Origin: Lysobacter gummosus
GTDB lineage: Bacteria; Pseudomonadota; Gammaproteobacteria; Xanthomonadales; Xanthomonadaceae
Direction: 5' to 3'
Assembly (NCBI RefSeq): GCF_001442805.1
Contig: NZ_CP011131.1
Span: 4,278,001 to 4,342,000 of the forward strand
DNA length: 64,000 bases
This document shows, piece after piece, positions 1 to 9,347 of the stretch; positions within the stretch are counted from its first letter, which is position 1; every line of letters starts with the position of its first letter. Made by a program: the position numbers and the translations under genes. The notes beneath the pieces were generated by a model. That model was not told the DNA's origin. It ran no database searches and saw only the letters and a list, made by a program, of their open reading frames with translations.

Positions 1-1216
1 TCCCGGCGCCGTAGTTGGAGAAGCTGGAACGCGCGCCGCTCGAGGTGGTGGAGGCCACCGAAATGACCGTGCCGCAGTTGGTCATCGTATAGCCCACCGC
101 CGCGCCGGAGGTGTCGGTGGCGGTAAGCGTATCCTGATCGCTGTTGCCGGCCGCGACCACCACGATGCTGCCGCGCGCGGCCGCCGCGCTCAGCGCGTCC
201 TTGTAGATCTGCGGGCAGGCGGCCGGCTGTGAGCCGCCGAGGCTCATATTGATCACATCGGCCGGGTTGGGATTGGCCGGGATACCCGGCACGCTGCCGC
301 CGGACGCCCAGATGATCGCATCGGCGATATCCGAACCATAGCCGCCGCACTTGCCGAGCACGCGCACCGGCACGACCTTGGCGGCCGGCGCGGTGCCGGC
401 CACGCCCTTGGCGTTGTTGGTTACCGCCGCGACGGTGCCGCTGACATGGGTGCCGTGCCAGGTCGAGGAACCGTAGCGGCAGTACTTTTGCAAAGTTGCG
501 TTGGAGAAGTATTCGCTGAAGCTGATCCCGTCGCCCGGATCGGCCGGATTGGCGTCGCGCCCGTTGCCGTCGTTGGCGACGTAGTAGGGATGCGGCAGGG
601 CATCGGCCGGATCATCGCCGCTGATCATGTCGTAGCCGCCGATCACGTTGGCGTTGAGGTCGCTGTGATTGGTGATGCCGGTATCGATCACCGCCACCAC
701 CGCGCCAGCGCCTTGGGTCACGTCCCAGGCCTGGGTGGCGCGAATGCCGCCGGCACCGGTGCCGAAGCCGAACTGATCCTTGAACTTGGGATCGTTGGGG
801 GTGAGATACGGCACCATCCGGATGTCGTTGCTCACCGCCAGCACGTTTTCGTCGGCGGCGATTTCCTTCATCACGGTGATCGCTTCATCGCGGCTCAGCG
901 CGCGGTTGCTCAGCACCACGTCGGTGCCTCCGGCGGTGCGGCGCAGGCGCTTGAGTTGCACCGTGTTGTCGCCGCCGCCCAGGCGGTTGCTGGCCGCGCT
1001 CGCGGCCGCGCCGATCGCCTTGTTGAAACTGACGGCGTCGCGACGCGGCGCGGTACCGGGCTTGTAGGTCACCAGCAGGCGGCCGAAGCTCTGGCTGCCG
1101 TCGGCGTGGAGGCTGCTCAGATCGACGCGGCCGGCGGCGGATGCGGAACCGGCGGCGCACAGCGCGAGCGCCATGGCGGCGGCGAGTGCGTTGAAAGTGT
1201 TGGAACGGATGGACAT
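1..1216 (-). CDS. Secreted S8 (subtilisin-like) serine protease, C-terminus beyond window edge
   Basis: The product should be an exported endoprotease that digests extracellular protein. The start codon is ATG at 1216, with AGGGAG about 9 nt upstream. Visible in order: a signal peptide (residues 1-28, MSIRSN then a hydrophobic run ending ASA), an I9-like propeptide (about 30-130), and the start of the S8 domain with Asp in VIDTGITNHSD (about 178) and His in WHGTHVSGT (about 254). The frame is open to the window edge, which falls in SSFSNYGAG, so the catalytic Ser and any C-terminal domain lie outside. It is the first of three paralogues in the same orientation (others at 2562-4370 and 5570-7345). 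Partial only because of the window boundary. Confidence 0.93.
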   Translation of the reverse strand, partial: MSIRSNTFNALAAAMALALCAAGSASAAGRVDLSSLHADGSQSFGRLLVTYKPGTAPRRDAVSFNKAIGAAASAASNRLGGGDNTVQLKRLRRTAGGTDVVLSNRALSRDEAITVMKEIAADENVLAVSNDIRMVPYLTPNDPKFKDQFGFGTGAGGIRATQAWDVTQGAGAVVAVIDTGITNHSDLNANVIGGYDMISGDDPADALPHPYYVANDGNGRDANPADPGDGISFSEYFSNATLQKYCRYGSSTWHGTHVSGTVAAVTNNAKGVAGTAPAAKVVPVRVLGKCGGYGSDIADAIIWASGGSVPGIPANPNPADVINMSLGGSQPAACPQIYKDALSAAAARGSIVVVAAGNSDQDTLTATDTSGAAVGYTMTNCGTVISVASTTSSGARSSFSNYGAG

Positions 1217-1407
1217 CGATGCAGCTCCCTTGGTGTCATTAAGCCGCGATGGCAGCGACGGAGCGGATCCGACCGCGCGGAACATTCCATGCGGCAACGA
1301 TCCGGATACGGTGCCGGCCACGATGTCGGCGATGGCCTGGCCCAGTCACGCTAAGGCGACTTAGAACTCGATGGAGATGCGATCGATACCGCAGCGTGGC
1401 GGTCAAG

Positions 1408-1423
1408 TGTTAACCCCATCACA
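1408..1423 (-). promoter_or_regulatory. Possible CRP/Clp-like binding site upstream of S8 protease 1
   Basis: On the plus strand TGTTA-N6-TCACA (minus: TGTGA-N6-TAACA), 9 of 10 matches to the CRP-family consensus TGTGA-N6-TCACA. It is centred about 200 bp upstream of the ATG at 1216. The third protease has a similar element at nearly the same distance. Clp control of extracellular enzymes is known in Xanthomonas and Lysobacter; its use here is inferred. Confidence 0.4.
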
Positions 1424-1434
1424 CGCCATTTGGA

Positions 1435-1450
1435 TTAGGACAAGTCCTAA
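1435..1450. promoter_or_regulatory. Inverted repeat TTAGGAC-AA-GTCCTAA, possible operator
   Basis: Perfect 7-bp arms with a 2-bp spacer, about 220-235 bp upstream of the first protease start and just beyond the Clp-like site. No known regulator was recognised for it. Confidence 0.3.
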
Positions 1451-1539
1451 ATCGCCGATGCCGATCGCGCCGCGACGGGCGACGATCCATTCGGCGGCGG
1501 CATCGCCGGTCCCGAGCCCATCGCGTCGAAGCCGCGCAA

Positions 1540-1735
1540 AACGCAGGCTCGCGTTCCGGTCGCAGCCGGAAGCTGCGGCCCTTGTTCCAACACACGCAGG
1601 AAACTGCGCCTGATATGTGCCGTTTCGCCGACTTCGCCGCGGCCCATCGCACCGCCGCAGCCGATGCGACGACGGGTTCCCCGGACTTCCAGCCGTGGCC
1701 AGAAGTCCGGGCCCGCCTCCCCACTTGAGTTTTCG
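1540..1735. repeat. Palindrome-bearing repeat, copy 1 (family C)
   Basis: It contains CCCGGACTTC (1680-1689) and its complement GAAGTCCGGG (1702-1711), followed by a GCCTCC tail. The left part (gccggaagctgcgg, ttccaacacacgcagga) resembles the corresponding part of the 4940-5125 copy (ctccaacaccacgcagga). The outer borders are approximate. Confidence 0.5.
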
Positions 1736-1793
1736 CCGCCTCACGCGCGGCGTTGGATCAATACGAGTCGCTTGCGTCCGGCACCGCCGCGGC

Positions 1794-2198
1794 CTAGGCC
1801 TTGCCGTTGAGCAACACGTATTCGATTTGCGGATCGCGGGCCAGGCGGCGCATCAACGCGAGCGCCTCGGCGCGGTCGAGCGGGCGATCGGCGCGGATCA
1901 GATCGGCGCCGGTGGCGAGGCGGCGCACGCGGCGCAGACTGGCGGCCTGGACGAAGCCGGCTTCGGCGTCCCGCAAGGCGCGATGCAGGCGGTCTATGTC
2001 GCGGCGCGCGTGGCGGCCGCCGCGATATTTCACGATGAACTCTTGCATGGTCTGGCCGTGCGAAGCCGACGCATCGTCCATGCCCACGCCGGGCATCGCG
2101 ACCGTATCGCCGCCGCTCAAGCCGACGACGGCGGCGATCGTGGAGATCGCCGCGCACGACACCGGCCTGCGGGAACGAGGCGATGGAAGAACCGGCAT
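1794..2198 (-). CDS. Stand-alone subtilase-propeptide-like (I9-like) secreted protein
   Basis: A protein of about 134 residues whose second half resembles only the propeptide of the neighbouring S8 proteases: FIVKYRGG, then a basic helix, a LRRVRRLATGADLIRA segment, and an ending DRAEALALMRRLARDPQIEYV. The flanking proteases have FIVKYKNGS ... NRDEAEAVMRQIASDSNVEFV and FIVKYRDGS ... DRAEAESLMRQIAADPNVEFV at the same positions. It stops where the protease domain would start. ATG 2198 gives an N-terminus MPVLPSPRSRR plus a hydrophobic stretch resembling a signal peptide; a start at 2348 is possible but adds non-signal sequence. It could be an in-trans inhibitor or folding helper for the proteases, or a remnant of a fourth protease gene. 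The frame and the propeptide motifs are intact. Confidence 0.6.
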   Translation of the reverse strand: MPVLPSPRSRRPVSCAAISTIAAVVGLSGGDTVAMPGVGMDDASASHGQTMQEFIVKYRGGRHARRDIDRLHRALRDAEAGFVQAASLRRVRRLATGADLIRADRPLDRAEALALMRRLARDPQIEYVLLNGKA

Positions 2199-2561
2199 GG
2201 TTTCGATTCCGAAAGCGGCCGCGTCGGCGGCGTTGCCCTGCGCGCCTTGGCGAAGGGAGTGCGCTGCGGATGGAAGTCCTGGCTGCCATCCTCGGAACCA
2301 ATTTATCCAGCGCGTCGCGGTGGAGCCATCAGACGCGTCCGAAAGCACGTTAATAGCACTGAATACCGGCGTGTCCGGGATCGAATTCGTTTACCGATAT
2401 GCGCCGCGCACTGGCCGCTCGGCCGCACGGCCATGTCCCGACGCGCCGCCGACGACACAAAAAAGAAACCCCGACCGAAGCCGGGGTTCCGCCGCATTCC
2501 CTTGCCGCCGCGCAGGCGGCGTGCGCGCGGCCGGATCGCTCCGGCCGTGCGCGTCCGATCA
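2199..2561. other. Intergenic region between the propeptide-like gene and S8 protease 2
   Basis: It holds the terminator of the upstream protease (2459-2488). Nothing else was recognised. Confidence 0.6.
2459..2488 (-). terminator. Rho-independent terminator of S8 protease 2
   Basis: On the minus strand, stem AACCCCG/CGGGGTT (2482-2488 with 2467-2473) with a short loop, followed by TTCTTTTTT. It lies about 75 nt after the stop at 2562. Confidence 0.88.
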
Positions 2562-4370
<1,809 letters not shown>

Positions 4371-4591
4371 GTGGTGGAAACCCCAAGTAAGCGCCGGCGT
4401 GCGGCGAAGTGGAACGTTCTTCCGGCGAATCCCGGTGTTGCCAGCAGCCCGGAGAACGCTGCGATGGACGCGGACGACGCCGCGAAGCCTGGTTCCAAAC
4501 TAACGGTTCGGAAAAATCCGCGGCAAGGCGTCTTGGGAAAATTAATGCGCTTGCAAGCCGCCTGCCGTCACACATCTACACACTGATTTTG

Positions 4592-4607
4592 TGTGAGAGG
4601 CGACAAC
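4592..4607. promoter_or_regulatory. Degenerate CRP/Clp-like element upstream of S8 protease 2
   Basis: TGTGAGAGGCGACAAC: one perfect TGTGA half-site followed by GAGGCG, closely matching TGTGAGAGGTGTCGCA upstream of the third protease, but with a poor second half. It lies about 225 bp upstream of ATG 4370. TCACAC at 4568-4573 and GTGTGA at 4591-4596 also form an inverted repeat. Confidence 0.3.
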
Positions 4608-4939
4608 GAAAAAACGCGAAACCACCCTACCCTTGTGCGAATTATTCGTTGAATTATCACGGTCGCGAGTAGCCGATGGTGGATGCTGGCGAGGACTTCC
4701 ACTGATCGAGTGGTTACTGATGCTATCGATGGCACATGTCACGTGCATCGGAAGTCGTGTGCGTCGAATGGTTCGCGCTGCTCCGATGGCGCAGGCGATC
4801 GTGATCGCTATGGCTGTGTCGATGTCGATGTCGATGTCGAAGCCGAAGGCTAAGGTGGCGTGAGCGTGAGCGTTGCGCAGGCGGAATATCCTGCCGGCGA
4901 CTGACTTCGGCTCGCTGTCCGCCGGCCATCGCGGCAGCG

Positions 4940-5125
4940 GAAACGGATACCCGAACTTCGGCTGTAACCGAAGTCCGGGTCCGTCCTCCAACACCACGCA
5001 GGAGCCTGTTCGGTCTGTTGTTTCCGCGGCGCGACGCTGATCGACGCGCCGCATGGGCTCGAGGCCAACGCAGTCCCGGACTTCCGACCCCCGCCGGAAG
5101 TCCGGGTGCGCCTCCACACCATGAG
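4940..5125. repeat. Palindrome-bearing repeat, copy 2 (family C)
   Basis: Two hairpins: ACCCGAACTTCGG (4949-4961) with CCGAAGTCCGGGT (4968-4980), and CCCGGACTTCCG (5075-5086) with CGGAAGTCCGGG (5095-5106). The segment between them and the GCCTCCACACCATGAGTT tail resemble the copy at 1540-1735. Both copies sit upstream of an S8 gene in the same orientation. Confidence 0.55.
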
Positions 5126-5200
5126 TTGTATCGGGACAAAGAGCTAAGAGCCTGGGCCACTGCTCCGGTTGTTCCGGTTGCTCCGCCTCTGCTTTTTGCC

Positions 5201-5311
5201 CGTCATTCCCGCGAACGCGGGCTCTGCTTTACTTCGGCGGAGCCGAACATCCAGGGCCTTTCGTGCGAGAACGTTTGAAGTCGCTGGACTCCCGCTTTCG
5301 CGGGAATGACG
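5201..5311. repeat. REP-like palindromic repeat (family A)
   Basis: It starts CGTCATTCCCGCGAACGCGGG and ends CGCGGGAATGACG, with TTTACTTCGGCGGAGCCGAA and AACATCCAGGGCC between. The same building blocks recur at 7817, 17954, 18161, 45410 and 57453. Confidence 0.85.
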
Positions 5312-5495
5312 AACGAAGGTTTTTCCGAAACTCTGAAGCCGCTCCAAGCCACCGTCCTTGCGATCAAAGTTACGCAACACCTCTCCGCGACACCATCAGA
5401 CGTGTCTGAAAGCACACTCAATACACCCTAAACGCGAGTGTCCGCTCTCGACACCGCATGACGATTCGGCAGCCTCGCCTTCGCCGCATCGCATC

Positions 5496-5529
5496 GCAAA
5501 AAACAAAACCCCGGCCGAAGCCGGGGTTT
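5496..5529 (-). terminator. Rho-independent terminator of S8 protease 3
   Basis: On the minus strand, a perfect 10-bp stem AAACCCCGGC/GCCGGGGTTT (5520-5529 with 5506-5515) and a 4-nt loop, followed by TGTTTTTT. It lies about 40 nt after the stop at 5570. Confidence 0.92.
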
Positions 5530-5569
5530 CGTGGAATCCAAAGCGGCCGCGAACGGCCGCCGGCCGGAT

Positions 5570-7345
5570 TCAGAACGTGATGCTCCAGGTATCGATACGG
5601 CCCACGTCCACCGCCGCGGCATCGACCGCACGCAGCTTCCACGCGCCGTTGAGCGCTTCGCTCGACAGATTGATGGTGAAGGTACCGGTCACATTGTCGG
5701 CGCTGCTGCCGGTGCGGTTGTGGATGTTGTAGACCGAGCCGTCCGGCGCGATCAGATCGACCTTCAAGTCGCCCTTGTACGGATGGATGATGTTGACCGA
5801 AACCGAGGCATTGCTCGGCGCGTTGCCGGTGCGGCCCGACACGGTGATGGTGCTCGACACGCCGGTGGTGTTGTTGTCCGGGATGTTGTAGTCGGTGCCG
5901 TTGGTGTAGGTCTGCGTGCCGGGGTTCGGCGTGCCGCTAAGCGAATCCAGCGCCGCCTTGGCGTTGACGATGCCCACGCCGATCGGCTGGTCGGGCGTGG
6001 CCGGGAACGCGCGCGCGGTGTTCTTCAGGATGGTCTCGATCTCGGCGGGCGTCTTCGGCGTCGTCGCCTTGGCCTGGAGCAGCGCGACCACGCCGGCCAC
6101 GTGCGGCGTCGCCATCGAGGTGCCACCGTAGGAGGCGTAGCTCTCCGCGCCCGGCGTGGTGGTGCCGGCGTTGAGCGTGGACAGGATGTTCGAACCCGGC
6201 GCGGCCACATCGACCACGGCGCCGTAGTTCGACTTCTGCGTGCTGCTCCACACCGAACGCGCACCGTTGCTGTCGACCGCGCCGACGGTGATTACGCCGG
6301 TGCAGTTGGCCGGACGCGCGTTGGAGGCGTTGCCGTTGTTGTTGCCGGCGGCCACGACCACGGTCACGCCGCGCGACACCGCGCCGTCGATCGCGGTCTG
6401 GTAGGTCGAACCGCACAAACCGCTGCCGCCCAGGCTCATGTTGATGACTTCGGCCGGATTCGGATTGGCCGGGATGCCCGACACGGTGCCGCCGGAAGCC
6501 CAGGTGATGGCGTCGGCGATGTCGGCCAGGGTGCCGCCGCAACGGCCGAGCACGCGCACCGGAACCACCTTGGCGTTGTAGGCCGTGCCCGACACGCCCT
6601 TGGCGTTGTTGGTCACCGCGGCGATGGTGCCGGCGACGTGGGTGCCGTGCCAGCTGGAGTTGCTGTTGTAGGTCACGCCGCAATCGGAGCCGACGAACCA
6701 GTCGCCCTGGTCGGCGGGGTTGGAATCGCGGCCGTTGCCGTCGCGCGCGGCGGTGGCGTCGCTGATGAAGTCGTAGCCGCCGATGATGTTCGCGTTGAGA
6801 TCGCTGTGCGAGGTGATGCCGGTGTCGATCACCGCCACGACCACGCCGGTGCCGGTGCTCACGTCCCAGGCCTGGGTCGCATTGATGCCCGAGGCGGTAT
6901 AGCCCCATTGCTCGGCGAAGCGGGTGTCGTCCGGGGTGAAGAACGCGGTCATGCGCGCGTTGGGCTCGACGAACTCGACGTTCGGGTCGGCGGCGATCTG
7001 GCGCATCAGCGATTCGGCTTCGGCGCGGTCGAGCTTGCGCGCGGCGCGCACGAGGTCGGCGCCGATCGAGGTGCGGCGCACGTGCTTGAGACCCAGCGCG
7101 CGGCCCTTGCCGGAGAAACCGGTGGAGGCGGCGCTGAGCGAGCTTTGCAGGGTGGCTTCGTTGCTGCGCGCGGCGCTGCCGTCGCGATACTTGACGATGA
7201 ACTCATCCTGCTGGCTTGCGTTGGCCAGCGCGGACAGGTTGATGCGGTCGGCTGCGTAGGCCGATACGGCTACGCAGGACAGGGCGGTCACGGTGGCAGC
7301 GGCAAGCGCATGCTTGCGCAGTGCGCGCATGGAGCGGTCGGACAT
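5570..7345 (-). CDS. Secreted S8 serine protease with C-terminal P domain
   Basis: Extracellular endoprotease of 591 residues from ATG 7345. The frame stays open to 7516, but the extra 57 residues lack signal-peptide character, whereas MSDRSMRALRKHA plus a hydrophobic run ending VSAYA is a typical signal peptide. Propeptide about 35-130 (FIVKYRDGS, DRAEAESLMRQIAADPN); S8 domain about 155-470 with Asp174 (AVIDTGI), His233 (WHGTHVAGT), oxyanion Asn335 (AAGNNNG) and Ser410 (GGTSMATPHVAG); P-domain about 478-591 ending DTWSITF. All catalytic residues are present. A terminator follows immediately and a Clp-like site lies about 200 bp upstream. Paralogue of the gene at 2562-4370, almost identical in the P-domain and divergent in the protease domain. 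Confidence 0.96.
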   Translation of the reverse strand: MSDRSMRALRKHALAAATVTALSCVAVSAYAADRINLSALANASQQDEFIVKYRDGSAARSNEATLQSSLSAASTGFSGKGRALGLKHVRRTSIGADLVRAARKLDRAEAESLMRQIAADPNVEFVEPNARMTAFFTPDDTRFAEQWGYTASGINATQAWDVSTGTGVVVAVIDTGITSHSDLNANIIGGYDFISDATAARDGNGRDSNPADQGDWFVGSDCGVTYNSNSSWHGTHVAGTIAAVTNNAKGVSGTAYNAKVVPVRVLGRCGGTLADIADAITWASGGTVSGIPANPNPAEVINMSLGGSGLCGSTYQTAIDGAVSRGVTVVVAAGNNNGNASNARPANCTGVITVGAVDSNGARSVWSSTQKSNYGAVVDVAAPGSNILSTLNAGTTTPGAESYASYGGTSMATPHVAGVVALLQAKATTPKTPAEIETILKNTARAFPATPDQPIGVGIVNAKAALDSLSGTPNPGTQTYTNGTDYNIPDNNTTGVSSTITVSGRTGNAPSNASVSVNIIHPYKGDLKVDLIAPDGSVYNIHNRTGSSADNVTGTFTINLSSEALNGAWKLRAVDAAAVDVGRIDTWSITF

Positions 7346-7543
7346 GGATGAAACCCCCAAAAACTGAAGTGCCGCGTTACGGCGTCTACGCGTGGTGGTC
7401 TGGGTGGCCACGTCCCTGTCTGCACACCACAGCGTCCACGCTGTTTGTGTACGGACTCGATGCTGTCCCGGCCCGCCGTAACACGCTACGGCGACAGTTG
7501 TAGTGCCAACAAGCACTCAACACTGTTCATACAGAGGGTTATA

Positions 7544-7559
7544 TGTGAGAGGTGTCGCA
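7544..7559. promoter_or_regulatory. Possible CRP/Clp-like binding site upstream of S8 protease 3
   Basis: TGTGA-GAGGTG-TCGCA, 9 of 10 matches to TGTGA-N6-TCACA, centred about 205 bp upstream of ATG 7345. The spacing agrees with the site at 1408-1423 relative to the first protease. Confidence 0.45.
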
Positions 7560-7618
7560 CATTTAGATTTTTTTGGACGATGCGGTTCGGGCAGGCATCG
7601 GGCATGCGCCGTTTGTTG

Positions 7619-7700
7619 CGGCGCACTAAAAGTGCGCCGTCTCGGATGACTGAGTGTGCGGATGGACGCGGTTTTGTTTTCCTACGTTTCTAGTAGGAAA
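7619..7700. other. Two hairpins of unknown role
   Basis: CGGCGCACT-AAA-AGTGCGCCG (7619-7639) and TTTCCTAC-N7-GTAGGAAA (7678-7700). Neither follows a gene end directly, and neither matches the dispersed repeat families. Confidence 0.4.
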
Positions 7701-7816
7701 TTGGCTTTATGGGCGAAGTTGCAGAGCAACAACACGGGCGCCGGACGGCATGCTCACGGCCGGCTGCCGAGTCAGGACCTGTTCTGTCCCATAACTGCGT
7801 TTCGGGTGCTTTTGCT

Positions 7817-8210
7817 CGTCATTCCCGCGAACGCGGGCTCTGCTTTACTTCGGCGGAGCCGAACATCCAGGGCCTTTCGTGCGAGAACGCCTGAAGTCAC
7901 TGGATTCCCGCGTTCGCGGGAATGACGATCTGGAGGGATGGCGCTGAAGTCCCTGGATTCCCGCCTTCGCGGGAATGACGGACTGGAAGGATGGCGCTGA
8001 AGTCCCTGGATGTTCGGCTCCGCCGAAGTAAAGCAGAGCCCGCTTTCGCGGGAATGACGGACTGGAAAGATGGCGCTGAAGTCTCTGGATGTTCGGCTCC
8101 GCCGAAGTAAAGCAGAGCCCGCCTTCGCGGGAATGACGGACTGGGAAGATGGCGCTGAAGTTCTGGATGCCCGGCTCCACCGAAGTGAAGCGCAGCCCAC
8201 CTTCGCGGGA
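7817..8210. repeat. Compound array of family A palindromic repeats
   Basis: About five consecutive units. Each has a half ending GCGGGAATGACG, then a spacer of the type GGCGCTGAAGTCCCTGGAT, then either a CCCGC arm or the longer TTCGGCTCCGCCGAAGTAAA arm. The last unit (about 8165-8210) is degenerate. Neighbouring units are nearly identical, indicating recent tandem expansion. Confidence 0.85.
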
Positions 8211-8239
8211 TAACGAGCCCAGAGACCTCGAACAGCCCC

Positions 8240-8791
8240 TCAGAGCATCCCGGTCTCGAGCCGCGCCGCCTCGGACATCATGTTGCGGTTCCACGGCGGG
8301 TCGAACACCAGCTCGACGTCGGCCTCGACCACGGTCGGAATCATCTCGAGCTTGCTGCGCACGTCATCGACCAGGATGTCGCCCATGCCGCAGGCCGGCG
8401 CGGTCAGGGTCATGCGCACCTCGACCAGGCGCTGGCCGTCGTCGCGATGCTTGACCACGGCCTCGTAGACCAGGCCCAACTCGACCACGTTGATCGGGAT
8501 TTCCGGATCGAAGCAGGTGCGCAGTTGCTTCCACACCAGTTGCTCGACCGCGTCGTCGTCGGCGCCGGCGGGCAGTTCCAGCGGCTCGGGCGGTTCTTTG
8601 CCGATCGCGTCGGCATCCAGGCCGGAGATGCGGAACAGATTGCCTTCGACGAAGACGGTGTAGCTGCCGCCCAGCGCCTGGGTGATATAGCCCACGCTGC
8701 CCGCGGGCAGGTTGACCTGCTCGCCTTGCGGCACGAGGACGGCGGCGCAATCGCGCTCGAAACGGACGGGTTCGCTGCTGCGGGAATACAT
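8240..8791 (-). CDS. sufT: Fe-S cluster assembly protein SufT
   Basis: 183 residues, the usual size for the family. The MIP18/DUF59 core has DPEIPINVVELGLVYE (residues 95-110) and the conserved cysteine segment TAPACGMGD (130-138), preceded by the N-terminal extension typical of the SufT group. Such proteins help mature Fe-S proteins in the cytoplasm. ATG 8791 lies at the family's usual N-terminus. It stands alone: no other suf gene is in the window, and the next gene is divergent. Confidence 0.9.
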   Translation of the reverse strand: MYSRSSEPVRFERDCAAVLVPQGEQVNLPAGSVGYITQALGGSYTVFVEGNLFRISGLDADAIGKEPPEPLELPAGADDDAVEQLVWKQLRTCFDPEIPINVVELGLVYEAVVKHRDDGQRLVEVRMTLTAPACGMGDILVDDVRSKLEMIPTVVEADVELVFDPPWNRNMMSEAARLETGML

Positions 8792-8892
8792 GGCGGAAAG
8801 ATGGGGATGCCGTGCCGCAGCACAAGTCGCGACATTCTACCGGTCGCGGCCGGCTATGCTGTAGGGCTTGCCCCGTCCACAGTGTTCCGTCC

Positions 8893-9333
8893 ATGACCGT
8901 CGCCCCGCCCGAACGCTCCGCCGCCACGCCCGCCCGCGGCCGTTTGAGCCTGTTTTCGTGGCTGATGCTGGCGCTGGGCACGTTCGGCTTCGCCGCGTTC
9001 TGGGTGCTGCTGTCGCTGGCCTTCGACCGCCAGTACCACTGGATGGCGGTGATCGGCGCCCTCGATATCGCCTGGATGCTGCGCCTGGCCGGCTGGCGGC
9101 CGGGCCCCAGGCGGGCGCTGGCGGCGCTGGTCGCGACCGTGCTGATCGTCGTCACCGCCAACTGGGGCATCGCCGCGGGCCAGATCGGCGTGCTGATGGG
9201 CCTGGATCCGGTGGCCTCGGCGGCCAAGCTGGGGCCGAATTTCTTCTGGAACCTGTTCCAACTGGCCAACAGCGGCCTGGAACTGGTGTGGCTGGCGATC
9301 GCGCTGGCGGTGGCGGCGCTGGCTTCGCGCTGA
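8893..9333 (+). CDS. Small hypothetical membrane protein
   Basis: 146 residues from ATG 8893 (MTVAPPERSAATP). An upstream in-frame start at 8812 would add a Cys/Arg-rich segment overlapping the sufT promoter region and was not chosen. At least three hydrophobic segments (about 18-40, 45-62, 72-90) and a fourth at the C-terminus (LELVWLAIALAVAALA) suggest a four-helix inner-membrane protein. No catalytic motif was seen and no family recognised. Divergent from sufT, with a roughly 100-bp shared upstream region, and convergent with the MocR gene. Confidence 0.7.
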   Translation: MTVAPPERSAATPARGRLSLFSWLMLALGTFGFAAFWVLLSLAFDRQYHWMAVIGALDIAWMLRLAGWRPGPRRALAALVATVLIVVTANWGIAAGQIGVLMGLDPVASAAKLGPNFFWNLFQLANSGLELVWLAIALAVAALASR

Positions 9334-9347
9334 AGCCGCGGCCGCCC

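Larger units (their letters stand above)
1217..1793. other. Intergenic region upstream of the first S8 protease
   Basis: No convincing gene. It holds a CRP/Clp-like site (1408-1423), a 7-2-7 inverted repeat (1435-1450), and a repeat copy of about 190 bp with palindromes (about 1540-1735) that recurs at about 4940-5125. Open frames on both strands here have only high-GC shadow composition. Confidence 0.6.
4371..5569. other. Long intergenic region upstream of S8 protease 2
   Basis: About 1.2 kb without a credible gene. It holds a TGTGA half-site element about 225 bp from the protease start, short GTCGAT hexamer repeats (about 4812-4842), palindromic repeat family C (4949-5106), a family A repeat (5201-5311) and the terminator of the third protease (5496-5529). 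Codon bias of the small frames is not gene-like. Confidence 0.6.
7346..8239. other. Intergenic region with Clp-like site, hairpins and repeat array
   Basis: No credible gene. It contains the probable regulatory site of S8 protease 3 (7544-7559), two hairpins (7619-7639 and 7678-7700) and a compound family A repeat array (7817-8210). Confidence 0.6.

Noticed and set aside
5531..7351. Plus-strand open frame of 606 residues opposite S8 protease 3
   Set aside because: Same reason: mirror of the minus-strand codon pattern, covering a coding gene with full catalytic triad.
7817..8210. Repeat array considered as CRISPR
   Set aside because: Units are palindromic, variable in length and lack unique spacers of constant size; no cas gene in the window.
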